Assembly: GCF_010091945.1 (NCBI RefSeq)
Contig: NZ_WVIE01000004.1
Coordinates: forward strand, 1-64,000
Direction of reading: 5' to 3'
Source: Myxacorys almedinensis A
GTDB taxonomy: Bacteria > Cyanobacteriota > Cyanobacteriia > Leptolyngbyales > Leptolyngbyaceae
DNA length: 64,000 nt
The notes under the pieces are model-generated. The model worked only from the letters and a program-made list of their open reading frames with translations. It searched no databases and was not told where the DNA came from. Every line of letters starts with the position of its first letter. Position 1 is the first letter of the stretch. Shown here piece by piece: positions 38,171 to 47,631 of this stretch. Made by a program: the position numbers and the translations under genes.

Positions 38171-39250
38171 ATGAAAAATTTGTCTTTACCCTCCAGCCCA
38201 TCTTCTATGCAAGCGTTAATCAGACCGATGCTCTTTGCAGCACTGGGGCTTCATGCGCTGGTTCTCTTCGTGCCGTTTCCTAAAGAGCCGCAAAAGCCGC
38301 CCGAAAACAAAGAGTCACCGGTGAAGATTACTCAGCTACCAACCACCAAATCGCCTGCTCAAAATAAGACGTTGAAGGCAGCGATCGCGAAGCCCAACAA
38401 GCCAACCTTACCTAAAATTAATCGAGCCACGCCCAATCCGGTGATCCAAAAGTCGCCCGTGCAGCCAAAAGCCGCCGAGGCTCCTTCTCCTGCTAAAAGC
38501 CAGACGCTTAGCAAAGCCACTGATAACATGGCGACCTCGTTTGCCGACTTTCCTCAGTATCAGCCCTCGACACCCGACTGTTTTGAGAAAGGGTTAGGCG
38601 AAAACTGCCGCATTGCCACCGCCAATTTGGCTGCGATCGCAACGTTCTACCAGTCTGCACCCAAAGCTAAAGGATTTACGGTAACGCCCGCAGAAGAGAG
38701 CGCCGTCACCAAAATATTTAGCGTGACTTCTAAAAGCGGCGAAACTCGATATTTGAGCCTGTTTAGCGATGAGCCAACCACCGTAATTTTGCTCTCTAGC
38801 GAGAAGATTACCGACTTGGCAAGCCTGAAGGGATCGGTGAACCCTCCGGCAGACTATGTTGAACTGCTCGCAAACGTTTTACCAGAAGGCGATCGCTCAG
38901 ATAGCCCAGCGAACAATGCCAATCCAGAACAATTTGACCAGCCCCAAATGTTTTACAACATTGTCAACGAGGCAGAGCTTCAGCAGGGAACGATTCCCGA
39001 TTTGCGCCCTGGAATTGACACCTCGCCAAAGCTGGCGATCGGGCAGGCTCCTGCGGTGTTCTATAGCGCCACCCTAGAGCCAGAATTGAAGGGTATCTTT
39101 CAGGAAGTTGTCAAGCAAGGGCAATATGGCGGCGGCGATCTCTATCGCTTAAAGAAAGGCGGCACAACGATTTATCTAAACTTAATTCCAGTCAAGGGGC
39201 AAGAAGGCACGATCGTAGTGACATGGTTGAAAGACCCAACCCAGAGTTAA
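38171..39250 (+). CDS. TonB-like protein with N-terminal anchor and Pro-rich linker
   Basis: This 359-residue protein has a short N-terminal leader, one membrane helix near residues 18-36 (MLFAALGLHALVLFVPF) and a Lys/Pro-rich stretch of about 90 residues (KEPQKPPENKE onward). A soluble C-terminal domain of about 220 residues follows that is not the standard TonB fold. The layout is that of TonB/TolA-type energy transducers, and exbD/exbB lie directly beside it in convergent orientation. It probably couples the inner-membrane motor to the envelope. The C-terminal domain was not recognised. Confidence 0.65.
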   Translation: MKNLSLPSSPSSMQALIRPMLFAALGLHALVLFVPFPKEPQKPPENKESPVKITQLPTTKSPAQNKTLKAAIAKPNKPTLPKINRATPNPVIQKSPVQPKAAEAPSPAKSQTLSKATDNMATSFADFPQYQPSTPDCFEKGLGENCRIATANLAAIATFYQSAPKAKGFTVTPAEESAVTKIFSVTSKSGETRYLSLFSDEPTTVILLSSEKITDLASLKGSVNPPADYVELLANVLPEGDRSDSPANNANPEQFDQPQMFYNIVNEAELQQGTIPDLRPGIDTSPKLAIGQAPAVFYSATLEPELKGIFQEVVKQGQYGGGDLYRLKKGGTTIYLNLIPVKGQEGTIVVTWLKDPTQS

Positions 39251-39269
39251 CCGCAGCGGTTTAACGCTG

Positions 39270-39677
39270 TTATTCAATCGCCAGGGAGACGCGATCGCCG
39301 CCCACATCTCGCAAGATTCCCAGGGTTTGCACCACTTTCTCGTAGGGAAGCGACTTATCCGCCTTGAGAACAATGTTGCCCTTCGGGTTTTTCTGAAAAT
39401 AATTTACGACTTGCTGAGCGATCTGCGTATCGTTGGCTGTCGTATTGTCGATCATGACTTGCCCTTGTCTCGTCATACCAACCACCAGTGGATCAGGCGG
39501 TGTTTCCTGACTGATTCCCTTCTCTGTGCTCGGTAGCAATGCATCAACCGATTGAAATTTGGTTAACGACATCGACACTACAATAAAAAAGGTCAGAATC
39601 GTCATGATCACGTCCATCATTGGCAGAAGATTGAGTTCTGGCATTTGGGAGCCGTGATTTTGATGTTTAAACTTCAT
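39270..39677 (-). CDS. exbD: ExbD/TolR-family biopolymer transport protein
   Basis: This 135-residue protein has one membrane helix with the conserved proton-carrying Asp (D22 in LLPMMDVIMTILTFF). A periplasmic domain with VLKADKSLPYEKVVQTL follows. It forms a proton-driven motor with the ExbB protein encoded just upstream; the ATG at 39677 is 2 bases after the exbB stop (a GTG at 39680 would overlap it by one base). Confidence 0.93.
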   Translation of the reverse strand: MKFKHQNHGSQMPELNLLPMMDVIMTILTFFIVVSMSLTKFQSVDALLPSTEKGISQETPPDPLVVGMTRQGQVMIDNTTANDTQIAQQVVNYFQKNPKGNIVLKADKSLPYEKVVQTLGILRDVGGDRVSLAIE

Positions 39678-39679
39678 CA

Positions 39680-40363
39680 CTATCCTCGAAGAGAAACTTC
39701 AGGCGCAGAGGCTCGTTCGATTTCGTCTAAAAATGGCTCATACCAAACTTGACGGTAGATCAGTTCTAGCTCACCGCCCACTTTCGAGAAGTATTCAACT
39801 TGTTGAGCTTGCAGCGTTACAGAAATCCGAAAAGCGCACAGTGCTAAGATCGCCACAACCATACCAACTGCGGTTGATGTAAGAGATTCGCCGATGCCTG
39901 CGGCTGCTTTTGTCGTGTCTGCTGAGCCGCCCCCACCGCCAATGTTGAGGTTGTTGAACGTGAGAATGAGACCTGTCACCGTTCCTAGCAGACCCAAGAG
40001 CGGCGCGAGGGCAACTACCGTTTCTAGCAACTTGTCACCCTTTCGCATTTTGGCAAATTCTTCATCGCCTGCTGTTTCCATCGCGAGGCGAAAGGTTTCT
40101 GGGGTAGGCTGTTGGAGCTTAAGGGGGGCAAGTAAAAATCGACCCAACGGCAGCGATTTCGAGCGCTCTGCGATCGCACGGGCATCAACCAAGCTATAGC
40201 GAGATGCCTCTAAAATGTCATGGGAAAGTCGTGCTTCGGTTCGCAGCAGTTGAAACCAAAACACACTCCGATCGAGGGCGCAGGCAAGAGTCGCGACCGA
40301 CAAGCCCATCAGAGGAATGACGGTGACGCCGCCTTTGCTAATCGCTTCGTACAGGTTGGACAT
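39680..40363 (-). CDS. exbB: MotA/TolQ/ExbB proton channel family protein
   Basis: This 227-residue protein has three hydrophobic segments and the family block LLETVVALAPLLGLLGTVTGL with a following GIGESLTSTAVGMVVAI helix. It pairs with ExbD to use the proton gradient, here probably to energise an outer-membrane transporter or an envelope process. The 253-base spacer upstream (40364-40616) holds no gene. Confidence 0.93.
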   Translation of the reverse strand: MSNLYEAISKGGVTVIPLMGLSVATLACALDRSVFWFQLLRTEARLSHDILEASRYSLVDARAIAERSKSLPLGRFLLAPLKLQQPTPETFRLAMETAGDEEFAKMRKGDKLLETVVALAPLLGLLGTVTGLILTFNNLNIGGGGGSADTTKAAAGIGESLTSTAVGMVVAILALCAFRISVTLQAQQVEYFSKVGGELELIYRQVWYEPFLDEIERASAPEVSLRG

Positions 40364-40616
40364 CAGGCTGGAAAACTTAAGTTAGCGAAGAGTACAACGG
40401 GAAGAGAGACACTCTAGATGAAACAATGAATACATGGGAAGCCACCACTTAGAATAGCGGAAGAGAAACCTGTAATGGTTAAGAGAAGTTAAGCAAAACA
40501 ATAACTTTGAGTTAAAGAATATAGAACGTTACCGATTTGGTTTAGTGAATGAGGATGCGAACGTCTGGCACAAAACCGGATACTGCCGCAATTAACCCTA
40601 AACCTTAGCCCTAAAT

Positions 40617-41477
40617 CTAATCAAAGTCATCTGCTGCCCCCGGTTGGTTAAGAAAGTCTTCGCCCGATGGCTGGCTAGTCGGCGCGATCGCAGGTGGCGG
40701 TGCAGACTGATCGGCTTCGGGCAAGGCTACAGCGCCCGGTTTGGTGGCTGTAGCATCTGGCGGTGTGGGCGAGGCTAACCCTGTTGCAACCTGGGTTGAC
40801 GACGGTAACGTAATAATGCGTTGCCAATCTACATCGCCTGACGACTGAACCGTAATCTGAATTTTTTCTGATGGCTTAGCCACGGTTGATGAGGAAGGTG
40901 ATGATGTCGTTTTTTCTGCCGATTCTAACTTTAAGTCAGCATTTCTTAAGTCACCCTTTTGTGAATCCCTATTTTTGACCTTCGAGGAAGAGGCTGACGT
41001 TGCATCGCGTTTGATAATCTGACACTCAAACGTTTCACCCGGTTTGACAGCCCGGTAGGGGTTGCTGCCGCAATTTACACTAGCCTGACTCACTTCTTTT
41101 TGCAGCCCTCGCTCTATCTCAGCCTGAAGTTTTGCCAGATTTAACAAGCCCCGAACGCTAGGCAAGTCCCACAAAACGCTGCCGCGATCGTCTTGTTGAG
41201 TCACCGGAATTGCAAACCCGCTTCCAGACTCTAGCACTCCGATACATTCAAAACGATGACCCTCCGCAGGGGTAACATTAGTCGGGCAAATCACCGATTT
41301 TAGCGAACTGCCGCCCTGCTTGGCGATCCCTTCTTCGATGGTCGCTTCAAGGTTGGCAGCATCTAGCGTTCTGCCACACCCCGCCACCGTTACAGAGACC
41401 CACATCGACCCTAGCAAAATAGGCGTCGCCCAACGATCGCGCCTTTCCTTGTGTTGCACTTCTAATCCCTCAGACAT
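40617..41477 (-). CDS. Lipoprotein with two DUF4333-like repeats
   Basis: This 286-residue protein has a hydrophobic N-terminus ending in a lipobox VAGC (Cys34). Two repeated modules follow, each with paired cysteines in the pattern C-P/G-x-N...G-x-x-FEC (residues ~45-90 and ~115-160), typical of DUF4333. The second half is low complexity, rich in Ser, Thr, Pro and Ala, and ends acidic. Function is unknown; location is probably membrane-tethered outside the cytoplasm. Confidence 0.75.
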   Translation of the reverse strand: MSEGLEVQHKERRDRWATPILLGSMWVSVTVAGCGRTLDAANLEATIEEGIAKQGGSSLKSVICPTNVTPAEGHRFECIGVLESGSGFAIPVTQQDDRGSVLWDLPSVRGLLNLAKLQAEIERGLQKEVSQASVNCGSNPYRAVKPGETFECQIIKRDATSASSSKVKNRDSQKGDLRNADLKLESAEKTTSSPSSSTVAKPSEKIQITVQSSGDVDWQRIITLPSSTQVATGLASPTPPDATATKPGAVALPEADQSAPPPAIAPTSQPSGEDFLNQPGAADDFD

Positions 41478-41854
41478 GGCGAGTCAGACCCTATCGGGTT
41501 CACACGTTTTTATCGTTTCGTTGTCTTCCACCATTGTCTGGGTAAACGAGAAGAAAAGGGTTAAGCATTGGTTAGGTAACGTTAAAATCGCGATGTTCGG
41601 CTACAAAGCAGCGACTTTGCTCTAGCTGTGAAAATTACGACACTGTTTGTGATACCCCTTTTAGAGCGCAGCCTGAGCCAGAGGGCAGTCTCTTTCTGGT
41701 GAGTTCACCGATACTTTGTTTCTGTAAATACGATATTCTGTAAATACGTTTAATCGTAAACACAGAAATAATTTGTTCATAGCGACATTCCTAAAGGGTA
41801 ATCGCTACGTTTCTGTGGGTACTGTCCTTATTGCTCAACCTGTAGAGATAAATT
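41478..41854. other. Spacer with direct repeats before RHH gene
   Basis: No gene is seen in this 377-base spacer between divergent genes. TTCTGTAAATACG occurs exactly twice, at 41720-41732 and 41736-41748, 16 bases apart. This arrangement is typical of operators for ribbon-helix-helix proteins, and such a protein is encoded immediately downstream. Confidence 0.5.
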
Positions 41855-42262
41855 ATGGCAACCAAAAAAGTCAAAGCTGGCTCAAACTCTCAAGCGCCTT
41901 CGGCTAAAGGCATCACTGAGCCTAGTGAGAATAATGGCGGAGCGGAAACTCCTTTAGCAGAAACACCTGTTGTGGCAGCAGAACCGGTTGAACCCAAGGA
42001 AGCGATCGCCGCTAAGCCTGCGCGGGCGTCCAAAAAAGCAACTGACAAGCAGACTGTGAAGGCTGACAATCCGCAGCCAGAGCCTAAAAAAGCAGCAAAA
42101 AAAGCGGTGAAAAACGACTCTTCTGAAAAAGCGGTGAAAATGAAGCGTCTCACCTTAGATATTTCTAAACCCTTGCATAAAGCGATTAAAGCCAAGGCAG
42201 TCGAAGAAGGCGTTCCGATGGCAGATATGCTGCGATCGCTGCTAGAGCGCCATTACAGCTAA
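41855..42262 (+). CDS. Ribbon-helix-helix protein with disordered Lys/Ala-rich N-terminus
   Basis: The 135-residue protein has about 93 low-complexity residues rich in Ala, Lys, Pro and Glu. The C-terminal 42 residues fit a ParG/CopG-like ribbon-helix-helix: strand KMKRLTLDI, helix KPLHKAIKAKAVEEG and helix PMADMLRSLLERHY. It is likely a dimeric DNA-binding protein. No partition ATPase or toxin lies next to it. Direct repeats upstream may be its own operator. Confidence 0.75.
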   Translation: MATKKVKAGSNSQAPSAKGITEPSENNGGAETPLAETPVVAAEPVEPKEAIAAKPARASKKATDKQTVKADNPQPEPKKAAKKAVKNDSSEKAVKMKRLTLDISKPLHKAIKAKAVEEGVPMADMLRSLLERHYS

Positions 42263-42387
42263 TTGCTTTGCGAGGTGCGATCGCGCGTTGGTAGCTTACA
42301 GCGCGATTGCACCATCCCTTGTCGCTCAAGCGACCGCCCTCTGCCCCATCAGAACTTGCTCAATCTCCCTAACTCAATTCTCCTAAC

Positions 42388-43470
42388 TCAATCTCCTAAA
42401 TAGATGCCTAGCCCTCGCGCAGTTCGGACGGCGGCACTATCTGGATCAACCGTGCAATATTGCGCGATCGCATCGGCAATCGAAACATCAATCACTTGGC
42501 GATCGCGCCATCCCACCATCCGATCAAATTTGCCTTGAGCAATCAGATCCACTGCCGCTACACCAAACATAGAGCCAAGTAGACGATCTAACGGGGAAGG
42601 TGTGCCGCCGCGCTGAATGTGCCCCAATACCGTAACGCGGGTTTCTGCCCCACTCCGGATAGAAATTTGGTTCGCAAGATATTGCCCAATCCCGCCATAG
42701 CGCGACTCTCCAAACGGATCGGTCGAACTGACGATCTCCCCTTCCTCGGTTCGCACCGCTTCAGACACAACAATCAGAGAGTAGTTTTTGCCTTGCTCTT
42801 GGCGGTCTTTCAGCTTGTTGCAGAGGTTTGCGATCGTATACGGAATTTCTGGGATCAAAATCACATCTGCGCCGCCTGCAATGCCTGCACTGATAGCAAT
42901 GTGCCCTGCATCGCGCCCCATCACTTCGAGGATCATCACCCGCGAATGACTCGCTGCCGTAAAGTGCAACCGATCCACCGCTTCGGTCGCAATGTTGACA
43001 GCTGTATCAAAGCCAATCGAACACTCAGTAATGCCCACATCGTTATCAATCGTTTTGGGAATCGTAACTAAATTCATGCCGCCTTGCTGAGCAAGTTTGC
43101 GAAGAATCGCCATGCTGCCATCGCCGCCAATCCCAATCATGGCGTCTAAACCCAGCGTATGATAGCCATCAATAATTTCAGACGAGCGATCGAGCAAATC
43201 GCCATTCGGCATTGGAAACGCAAAAGGATTCCCTTTATTCGTCGTGCCAAGAAAGGTTCCCCCAGCCGTGAGAATGCGATCAACCCGCTCAATATCTAAC
43301 GGCACAATATCAGGGGGACGCTCCATCAATCCGTTGGTGGCTCGACAAATGCCCAAAACCTTCCAGCCATACGTCCCGATCGCGCGAAAGGTGACGGCTC
43401 GAATCACCGCATTCAGTCCTGAACAATCGCCACCACTGGTTAAGATACCAATCCGCTTTATCCCATCCAT
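42388..43470 (-). CDS. pfkA: 6-phosphofructokinase
   Basis: This 360-residue enzyme phosphorylates fructose-6-phosphate. It has ILTSGGDCSGLNAVIRA, the nucleotide-site GIGGDGSMAIL (Gly at the position that favours ATP over PPi), PKTIDNDV with a Lys usually seen in PPi-type or group III enzymes, and the catalytic-site run MEVMGRDAGHIA-like (here LEVMGRDAGHIA). The mixed pattern fits the group III clade. The ATG at 43470 (MDGIKRIGIL) is preferred to one 15 codons upstream. It is divergent from era. Confidence 0.93.
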   Translation of the reverse strand: MDGIKRIGILTSGGDCSGLNAVIRAVTFRAIGTYGWKVLGICRATNGLMERPPDIVPLDIERVDRILTAGGTFLGTTNKGNPFAFPMPNGDLLDRSSEIIDGYHTLGLDAMIGIGGDGSMAILRKLAQQGGMNLVTIPKTIDNDVGITECSIGFDTAVNIATEAVDRLHFTAASHSRVMILEVMGRDAGHIAISAGIAGGADVILIPEIPYTIANLCNKLKDRQEQGKNYSLIVVSEAVRTEEGEIVSSTDPFGESRYGGIGQYLANQISIRSGAETRVTVLGHIQRGGTPSPLDRLLGSMFGVAAVDLIAQGKFDRMVGWRDRQVIDVSIADAIAQYCTVDPDSAAVRTARGLGIYLGD

Positions 43471-43573
43471 GTCGATTACACTAAATAAGTTGTAATGGAT
43501 AACAGCTAAGCGCATTTTGAGAAATAGTATCGAAAACTACGGAATTGATTTAGAAGTGTCAGAAGAGAATGAC

Positions 43574-44515
43574 ATGACAGACAACGCTACACACGACGGA
43601 ATGGGAACCAGCATTCCGATGGCTCCAGAGGGCTACAGATCGGGGTTTGTTGGCATTATTGGTCGCCCCAATGTTGGCAAGTCTACACTGATGAATTTTT
43701 TGGTGGGGCAAAAAGTCGCGATCACATCTCCCGTCGCCCAAACGACTCGCAATCGGCTACGCGGCATTCTGACAACGCCAGAGGCACAGATTATTTTTGT
43801 CGATACACCGGGTATTCATAAGCCGCATCATCAGTTAGGCGAAGTGCTGGTTAAGAATGCTCAAAGCGCGATCGCATCGGTGGATGTGGTTCTCTTTGTA
43901 GTCGATTGCTCGGTCGAACTTGGGGGCGGCGATCGCTTCATTGCCAATCTGCTCACCCACACTCATTGTCCTGTGATTTTAGGACTCAACAAAGCCGACC
44001 AGCAGGGCTATCCTAGCCTCGATCAAGACTACATCGACCTCGCCCAAGCTCAAGGATGGACAGTTGCCAAATTTTCGGCACTCACGGGCGACGGGGTTGA
44101 GCCGCTGCAAACTGCTCTGATCGAAAACCTGGAACCTGGACCATATTACTATCCGCCTGATCTGGTCACGGATCAGCCCGAACGCTTTATCATGGGCGAA
44201 CTGATCCGAGAGCAAATTTTGCTGCATACGCGCGAAGAAGTGCCTCATTCCGTTGCGATCGCGATTGAGCGCATCCAGGAAGAACCCACCATCACCCGCG
44301 TGTTTGCTGCAATCAACGTCGAACGCCCCTCCCAAAAAGGGATTCTCATCGGCAAAGGGGCAACTATGCTAAAAACCATCGGCATTGCCGCCCGCGAACA
44401 AATTCAAAAACTGATCGAGGGCAAGGTTCACCTAGAGCTATTTGTAAAGGTGCAACCCAAATGGCGACAGTCTCGCACCCGCCTCGCCGAATTTGGGTAT
44501 CGCATTGAGGAGTAG
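43574..44515 (+). CDS. era: GTPase Era
   Basis: This 313-residue GTPase assists 30S maturation by binding the 3' end of 16S rRNA. Motifs are G1 GRPNVGKST, G3 DTPG, G4 NKAD and a C-terminal KH domain with GKGATMLKTIGIAAREQIQ. The frame opens at a TTG at 43517, but the ATG at 43574 is chosen. It converges on rsfS; a HIP1-containing inverted repeat lies between them. Confidence 0.95.
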   Translation: MTDNATHDGMGTSIPMAPEGYRSGFVGIIGRPNVGKSTLMNFLVGQKVAITSPVAQTTRNRLRGILTTPEAQIIFVDTPGIHKPHHQLGEVLVKNAQSAIASVDVVLFVVDCSVELGGGDRFIANLLTHTHCPVILGLNKADQQGYPSLDQDYIDLAQAQGWTVAKFSALTGDGVEPLQTALIENLEPGPYYYPPDLVTDQPERFIMGELIREQILLHTREEVPHSVAIAIERIQEEPTITRVFAAINVERPSQKGILIGKGATMLKTIGIAAREQIQKLIEGKVHLELFVKVQPKWRQSRTRLAEFGYRIEE

Positions 44516-44596
44516 CCTGATTTAGGAACGGGCACCGCGCTCACTGTCTTCTTCGGGGGATGAAAGCTTTTTTAGGCATCGGGGTTAGTTAAAACT

Positions 44597-44623
44597 GAGG
44601 CGCGATCGCTGCGATCGCGCCTC
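44597..44623. terminator. GC-rich inverted repeat between era and rsfS
   Basis: GAGGCGCGATCGC and its exact complement form 13-base arms around a single central T. Convergent genes on both sides suggest a bidirectional terminator. There is no T-run, and the arms are HIP1-type sequence, so it may simply be a paired HIP1 site. Confidence 0.55.
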
Positions 44624-44630
44624 GGAGAGG

Positions 44631-45080
44631 TTATGGATTGGCGAGGCTTTCCGCATCGTGCGACAGGCTTAGCGCCGCATAAGTGGTGCTTTCCGCATGC
44701 CCCCAAAATGCCTCTAAGCTGTAGTATTCGCGCTCAGTTGGCATCATTACATGCACAATCACATCGCCATAATCTTGCAGCACCCAGGTGCCTTCGGCAA
44801 GCCCCTCAGAGCGGATGGGTTTGCGATTAAATTGCTCTTCTACATTGTCCTCAATCATACGAGCGATCGCTCGCACTTGAACTTTCGAGAAACCTGTTAT
44901 CAACACAAAATAATCTGCTAACACCGAGACATCGCCAACTTTAAGTAGGACAATATCGCCCCCTTTTCGTTCATCGGCAGCTTCTGCGATCGCCAGTGCC
45001 ATGTCATAGCTTCGATCTGGCGTTTGCGGTGCGGGGTTTGCGATGGGTCGAAGGGTTTGTTGGTTAGAAAGATTTGTCAT
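44631..45080 (-). CDS. rsfS: Ribosomal silencing factor RsfS
   Basis: This 149-residue protein binds ribosomal protein uL14 and blocks subunit joining under starvation. The core block [37 protein letters not shown] and [10 protein letters not shown] are characteristic. The yqeK gene lies upstream on the same strand after 172 bases, a common pairing. Confidence 0.94.
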   Translation of the reverse strand: MTNLSNQQTLRPIANPAPQTPDRSYDMALAIAEAADERKGGDIVLLKVGDVSVLADYFVLITGFSKVQVRAIARMIEDNVEEQFNRKPIRSEGLAEGTWVLQDYGDVIVHVMMPTEREYYSLEAFWGHAESTTYAALSLSHDAESLANP

Positions 45081-45252
45081 TCAGGTTAAAGTTCCTTTCG
45101 CGATAGGATGAATTGGTTATTGAAACGTTCAGTGGTGAGACTTAAACGCTAAAACTTGGATATTGAGACTTAGACACTGAGCCGTCAAACGGTAAAACTA
45201 TGAACAGTGAACGTATGCACAGCGAGAACCTTGTTGAGTTGGGTGGCATATC

Positions 45253-45948
45253 TTAAGGATAAGAGGATTTTCGAGGGCGTTGCGTTGCGGTTTGTAAAAA
45301 CCAGTTACGAGTATGAACGGTTCGAGGGTGAATCAGATGACGCGCATGAATCAAATGCTTCACAGAACTGTCCGCAGATTTCCAGGTTGCCTCGATTAAA
45401 TCTTGACGGCTTAATCGACGCAATTCTTCTAGCTCTGGCGTGTTACCTCGCCCTGGCTCTAAACCATCGGCTAGATAGACCACACAACTCAGCAAGCTCA
45501 TCTGGGGTCTACCCAAGGTATGATTGCGAATGGCATCCAAAATATCGAGGTCGTGAATGCCAAATTCGTCGCGGGCAACAACTGCGCCAATATCGGCATG
45601 AAGAAGATGAGGATTGAGTTCATCAATGGGATCGAGTTCTAAGCCTTCATCCCTCGCCATTTGTAGAAGTCGATCGGGCTTGAAGAACTTAGCGAGATCA
45701 TGCATCAACCCTGCGATCGCGGCTTTCTCAGGATCAAGATGATGGCGAATCGCTAGCTCGATCGACATCCGTTCCACCCGCAGGATATGGCGCAACCGAG
45801 TTTCCGGCACATTCAGCTTTAGCCAAGCAATGACTCGTTCTCGCAAGGGCTGAAACTCATCCGAAAACTGAGGCTCACTCGAAACGGGAGCATTAGCGAA
45901 CTCAGCTTTAGGATATTTAGGACGGAAGAGTTTCGGCGACTCACGCAT
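45253..45948 (-). CDS. yqeK: YqeK-family HD hydrolase (symmetrical Ap4A hydrolase)
   Basis: This 231-residue protein has an HD domain: H near residue 49 (RHILRVERM), AGLMHDLAKF with the His-Asp pair, and H in LLHADIGAVVA. YqeK enzymes cleave diadenosine tetraphosphate symmetrically. The ~30 N-terminal residues are extra. It sits upstream of rsfS, as in many bacteria, but nadD is not here. The 300-base spacer after it (45949-46248) shows nothing. Confidence 0.9.
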   Translation of the reverse strand: MRESPKLFRPKYPKAEFANAPVSSEPQFSDEFQPLRERVIAWLKLNVPETRLRHILRVERMSIELAIRHHLDPEKAAIAGLMHDLAKFFKPDRLLQMARDEGLELDPIDELNPHLLHADIGAVVARDEFGIHDLDILDAIRNHTLGRPQMSLLSCVVYLADGLEPGRGNTPELEELRRLSRQDLIEATWKSADSSVKHLIHARHLIHPRTVHTRNWFLQTATQRPRKSSYP

Positions 45949-46248
45949 TCAAATGGCACACTCCTGTCGGCAGTTAAGAGCAAGCGCCCTTAAGCTTCCG
46001 AAAGAATCGCGACGGAGTTCGGCAAATAGCGAAAAGGCTTGTTGCCTCTATTCTAGCTCATGAGTTTCGATGCAGAATGTTCACAGTAAGGTACTTGTTT
46101 GTCAAGAAACTTGGGACTCGGCTACGAGCGGCAGATCGAGAAAGAGAGTGTTAGCATAATTTTTGAACGCTAAGCTGCTTTGCGATCGCACAAACGCTGG
46201 ATCGCCTGTTTAGCGATAAATTGGATACAAAGACTGGATATCAAGACT

Positions 46249-46935
46249 ATGTTTTTTCACTGGTCGTATCTGCTGCTCATTCCAGGAATGATTCTCGTGT
46301 TTTGGGCGCAACAGCGCGTTCAACACACCTACCGCAAGTACTCGGAAATTCCGTCAAGCATGGGTCTGACTGGGGCAGAAGTCGCAAAAACTATTCTCCG
46401 GCGCATGGGCATTAGCAATGTGACGGTAGAACCCGTGGCTGGGCAACTCACGGATCACTACGATCCGGGAGGAAAGGTTGTTCGCCTTTCTGAGGGAGTT
46501 TATCGGTCAAATTCTTTGGCAGCAACGGCGGTAGCCGCTCATGAGTGCGGTCATGTTCTGCAAGATGTTAAAGGATATAAGCCGATGAATGTGCGGGCGG
46601 CGCTGGTGCCTGCCGTTAATTTGGGCGCAAACTTCGGACCGATGCTCATCCTCGGAGGCTTGTTTCTCGGCTCGATCGGGGGTATCTTCATCAATATTGG
46701 AATTGCGCTATTTGCCGCCGTAATCATTTTTCACATTGTGACCTTGCCCGTCGAGTTTGATGCGTCGAGCCGCGCCTTGAGACTGATTGACGAGCTTGGT
46801 ATCTTGCAAGGTGAGGAAAATCGAGCGGCTCGAAAAGTCCTCAATGCAGCGGCATTTACGTATGTGGCAACGGCACTCTATTCGTTGTTACAGCTTGCTC
46901 AGTACATTTTGATTGCGATGTCGCGTCGGAATTAA
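46249..46935 (+). CDS. Zinc metallopeptidase, YugP family
   Basis: This 228-residue membrane protein carries the zinc motif H98-E-C-G-H102 in VAAHECGHVLQ. Three to four hydrophobic segments (N-terminal LLLIPGMILVFWA, then two central and one C-terminal) and the family block YRKYSEIPSSMGLTGAEVA match the putative neutral zinc metallopeptidases (PF04298). The ATG at 46249 (MFFHWSYLLL) is preferred to a longer open frame. The substrate is unknown. Confidence 0.9.
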   Translation: MFFHWSYLLLIPGMILVFWAQQRVQHTYRKYSEIPSSMGLTGAEVAKTILRRMGISNVTVEPVAGQLTDHYDPGGKVVRLSEGVYRSNSLAATAVAAHECGHVLQDVKGYKPMNVRAALVPAVNLGANFGPMLILGGLFLGSIGGIFINIGIALFAAVIIFHIVTLPVEFDASSRALRLIDELGILQGEENRAARKVLNAAAFTYVATALYSLLQLAQYILIAMSRRN

Positions 46936-46989
46936 CGCTCTCTGGATCGCGGCGGGGTGATTTGCTCCAGAGTTTCCACAATTTGTTGA

Positions 46990-47039
46990 GCCTTCGTCTC
47001 TACTCAGCTTCTACGAAAAGCTAGGGACGAAGGCATTTT
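46990..47039. terminator. Bidirectional rho-independent terminator
   Basis: GCCTTCGTC (46990-46998) pairs with GACGAAGGC (47026-47034); an inner AGCTT/AAGCT pairing lengthens the stem. ATTTTT follows on the plus strand. It lies between the convergent peptidase and DUF1499 genes. Confidence 0.8.
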
Positions 47040-47042
47040 TAA

Positions 47043-47555
47043 TTACCGAGCGTTTTCAGCCGCTTGCAACTTAGTGCGAATCAATTCAACCCGCTTACGA
47101 TTAGCACCCAGATCCGACTCACCCAACCGAGACGCCGATCGCACGTGAATAACGCCCGCCGGTTTATCTACATAAAACTCTACATCGTCTACAAAGCCCA
47201 TGAGTGGGCTGGTAAATTCGGCATATAAATAGGAATCTGTTTCGCTAATTACCTGGGTTCTAGGCAGGGCTGCGATCGCGTGTTTTAGGGTTGTGAATGC
47301 TTGTTCGGGAGACGAAGTGTAGCGGAGCGGCTCAACCTGGTGGGTGGGGTCAAGGCTGAGGCTGCTCACACAGTTTGGGGTGGGAGGACAGGCTGCAAGG
47401 CGATCGCGGGTTAGCCCCAGGTTGGCGGGTCTAGAACCGGGGAAGCTAAATATGGCAGCGACTGGAACGGGTTGAAGGGGGCGTGCAGCAACGGGCGGCG
47501 TCACCGTGATCCAGCAAAGCGCAACGAAAAGTAGGGGAAGCAAGCGTTTAAACAT
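47043..47555 (-). CDS. DUF1499 domain protein, secreted
   Basis: This 170-residue protein has a signal peptide (MFKRLLPLLFVALCW, cleaved near VAARP) and the DUF1499 pattern CPPTPNCVSSL, then FTSPLMGFVDDVEFYVD and VRSASRLGESDLGANRKR. The function of this family is unknown; its location is periplasmic or thylakoid lumen. Confidence 0.9.
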   Translation of the reverse strand: MFKRLLPLLFVALCWITVTPPVAARPLQPVPVAAIFSFPGSRPANLGLTRDRLAACPPTPNCVSSLSLDPTHQVEPLRYTSSPEQAFTTLKHAIAALPRTQVISETDSYLYAEFTSPLMGFVDDVEFYVDKPAGVIHVRSASRLGESDLGANRKRVELIRTKLQAAENAR

Positions 47556-47631
47556 CTGAGCAGATTTCCTAACAAAACTTAATCTTTAGTGTAAGCTACA
47601 GCGCACGGGCAACGTGTAAGCGGCAGATGCC

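Noticed and set aside
44597-44623. GC-rich inverted repeat as a mobile-element end or attenuator
   Set aside because: The arms are composed of HIP1-type sequence, which is frequent throughout; terminator or chance pairing of HIP1 sites is simpler.
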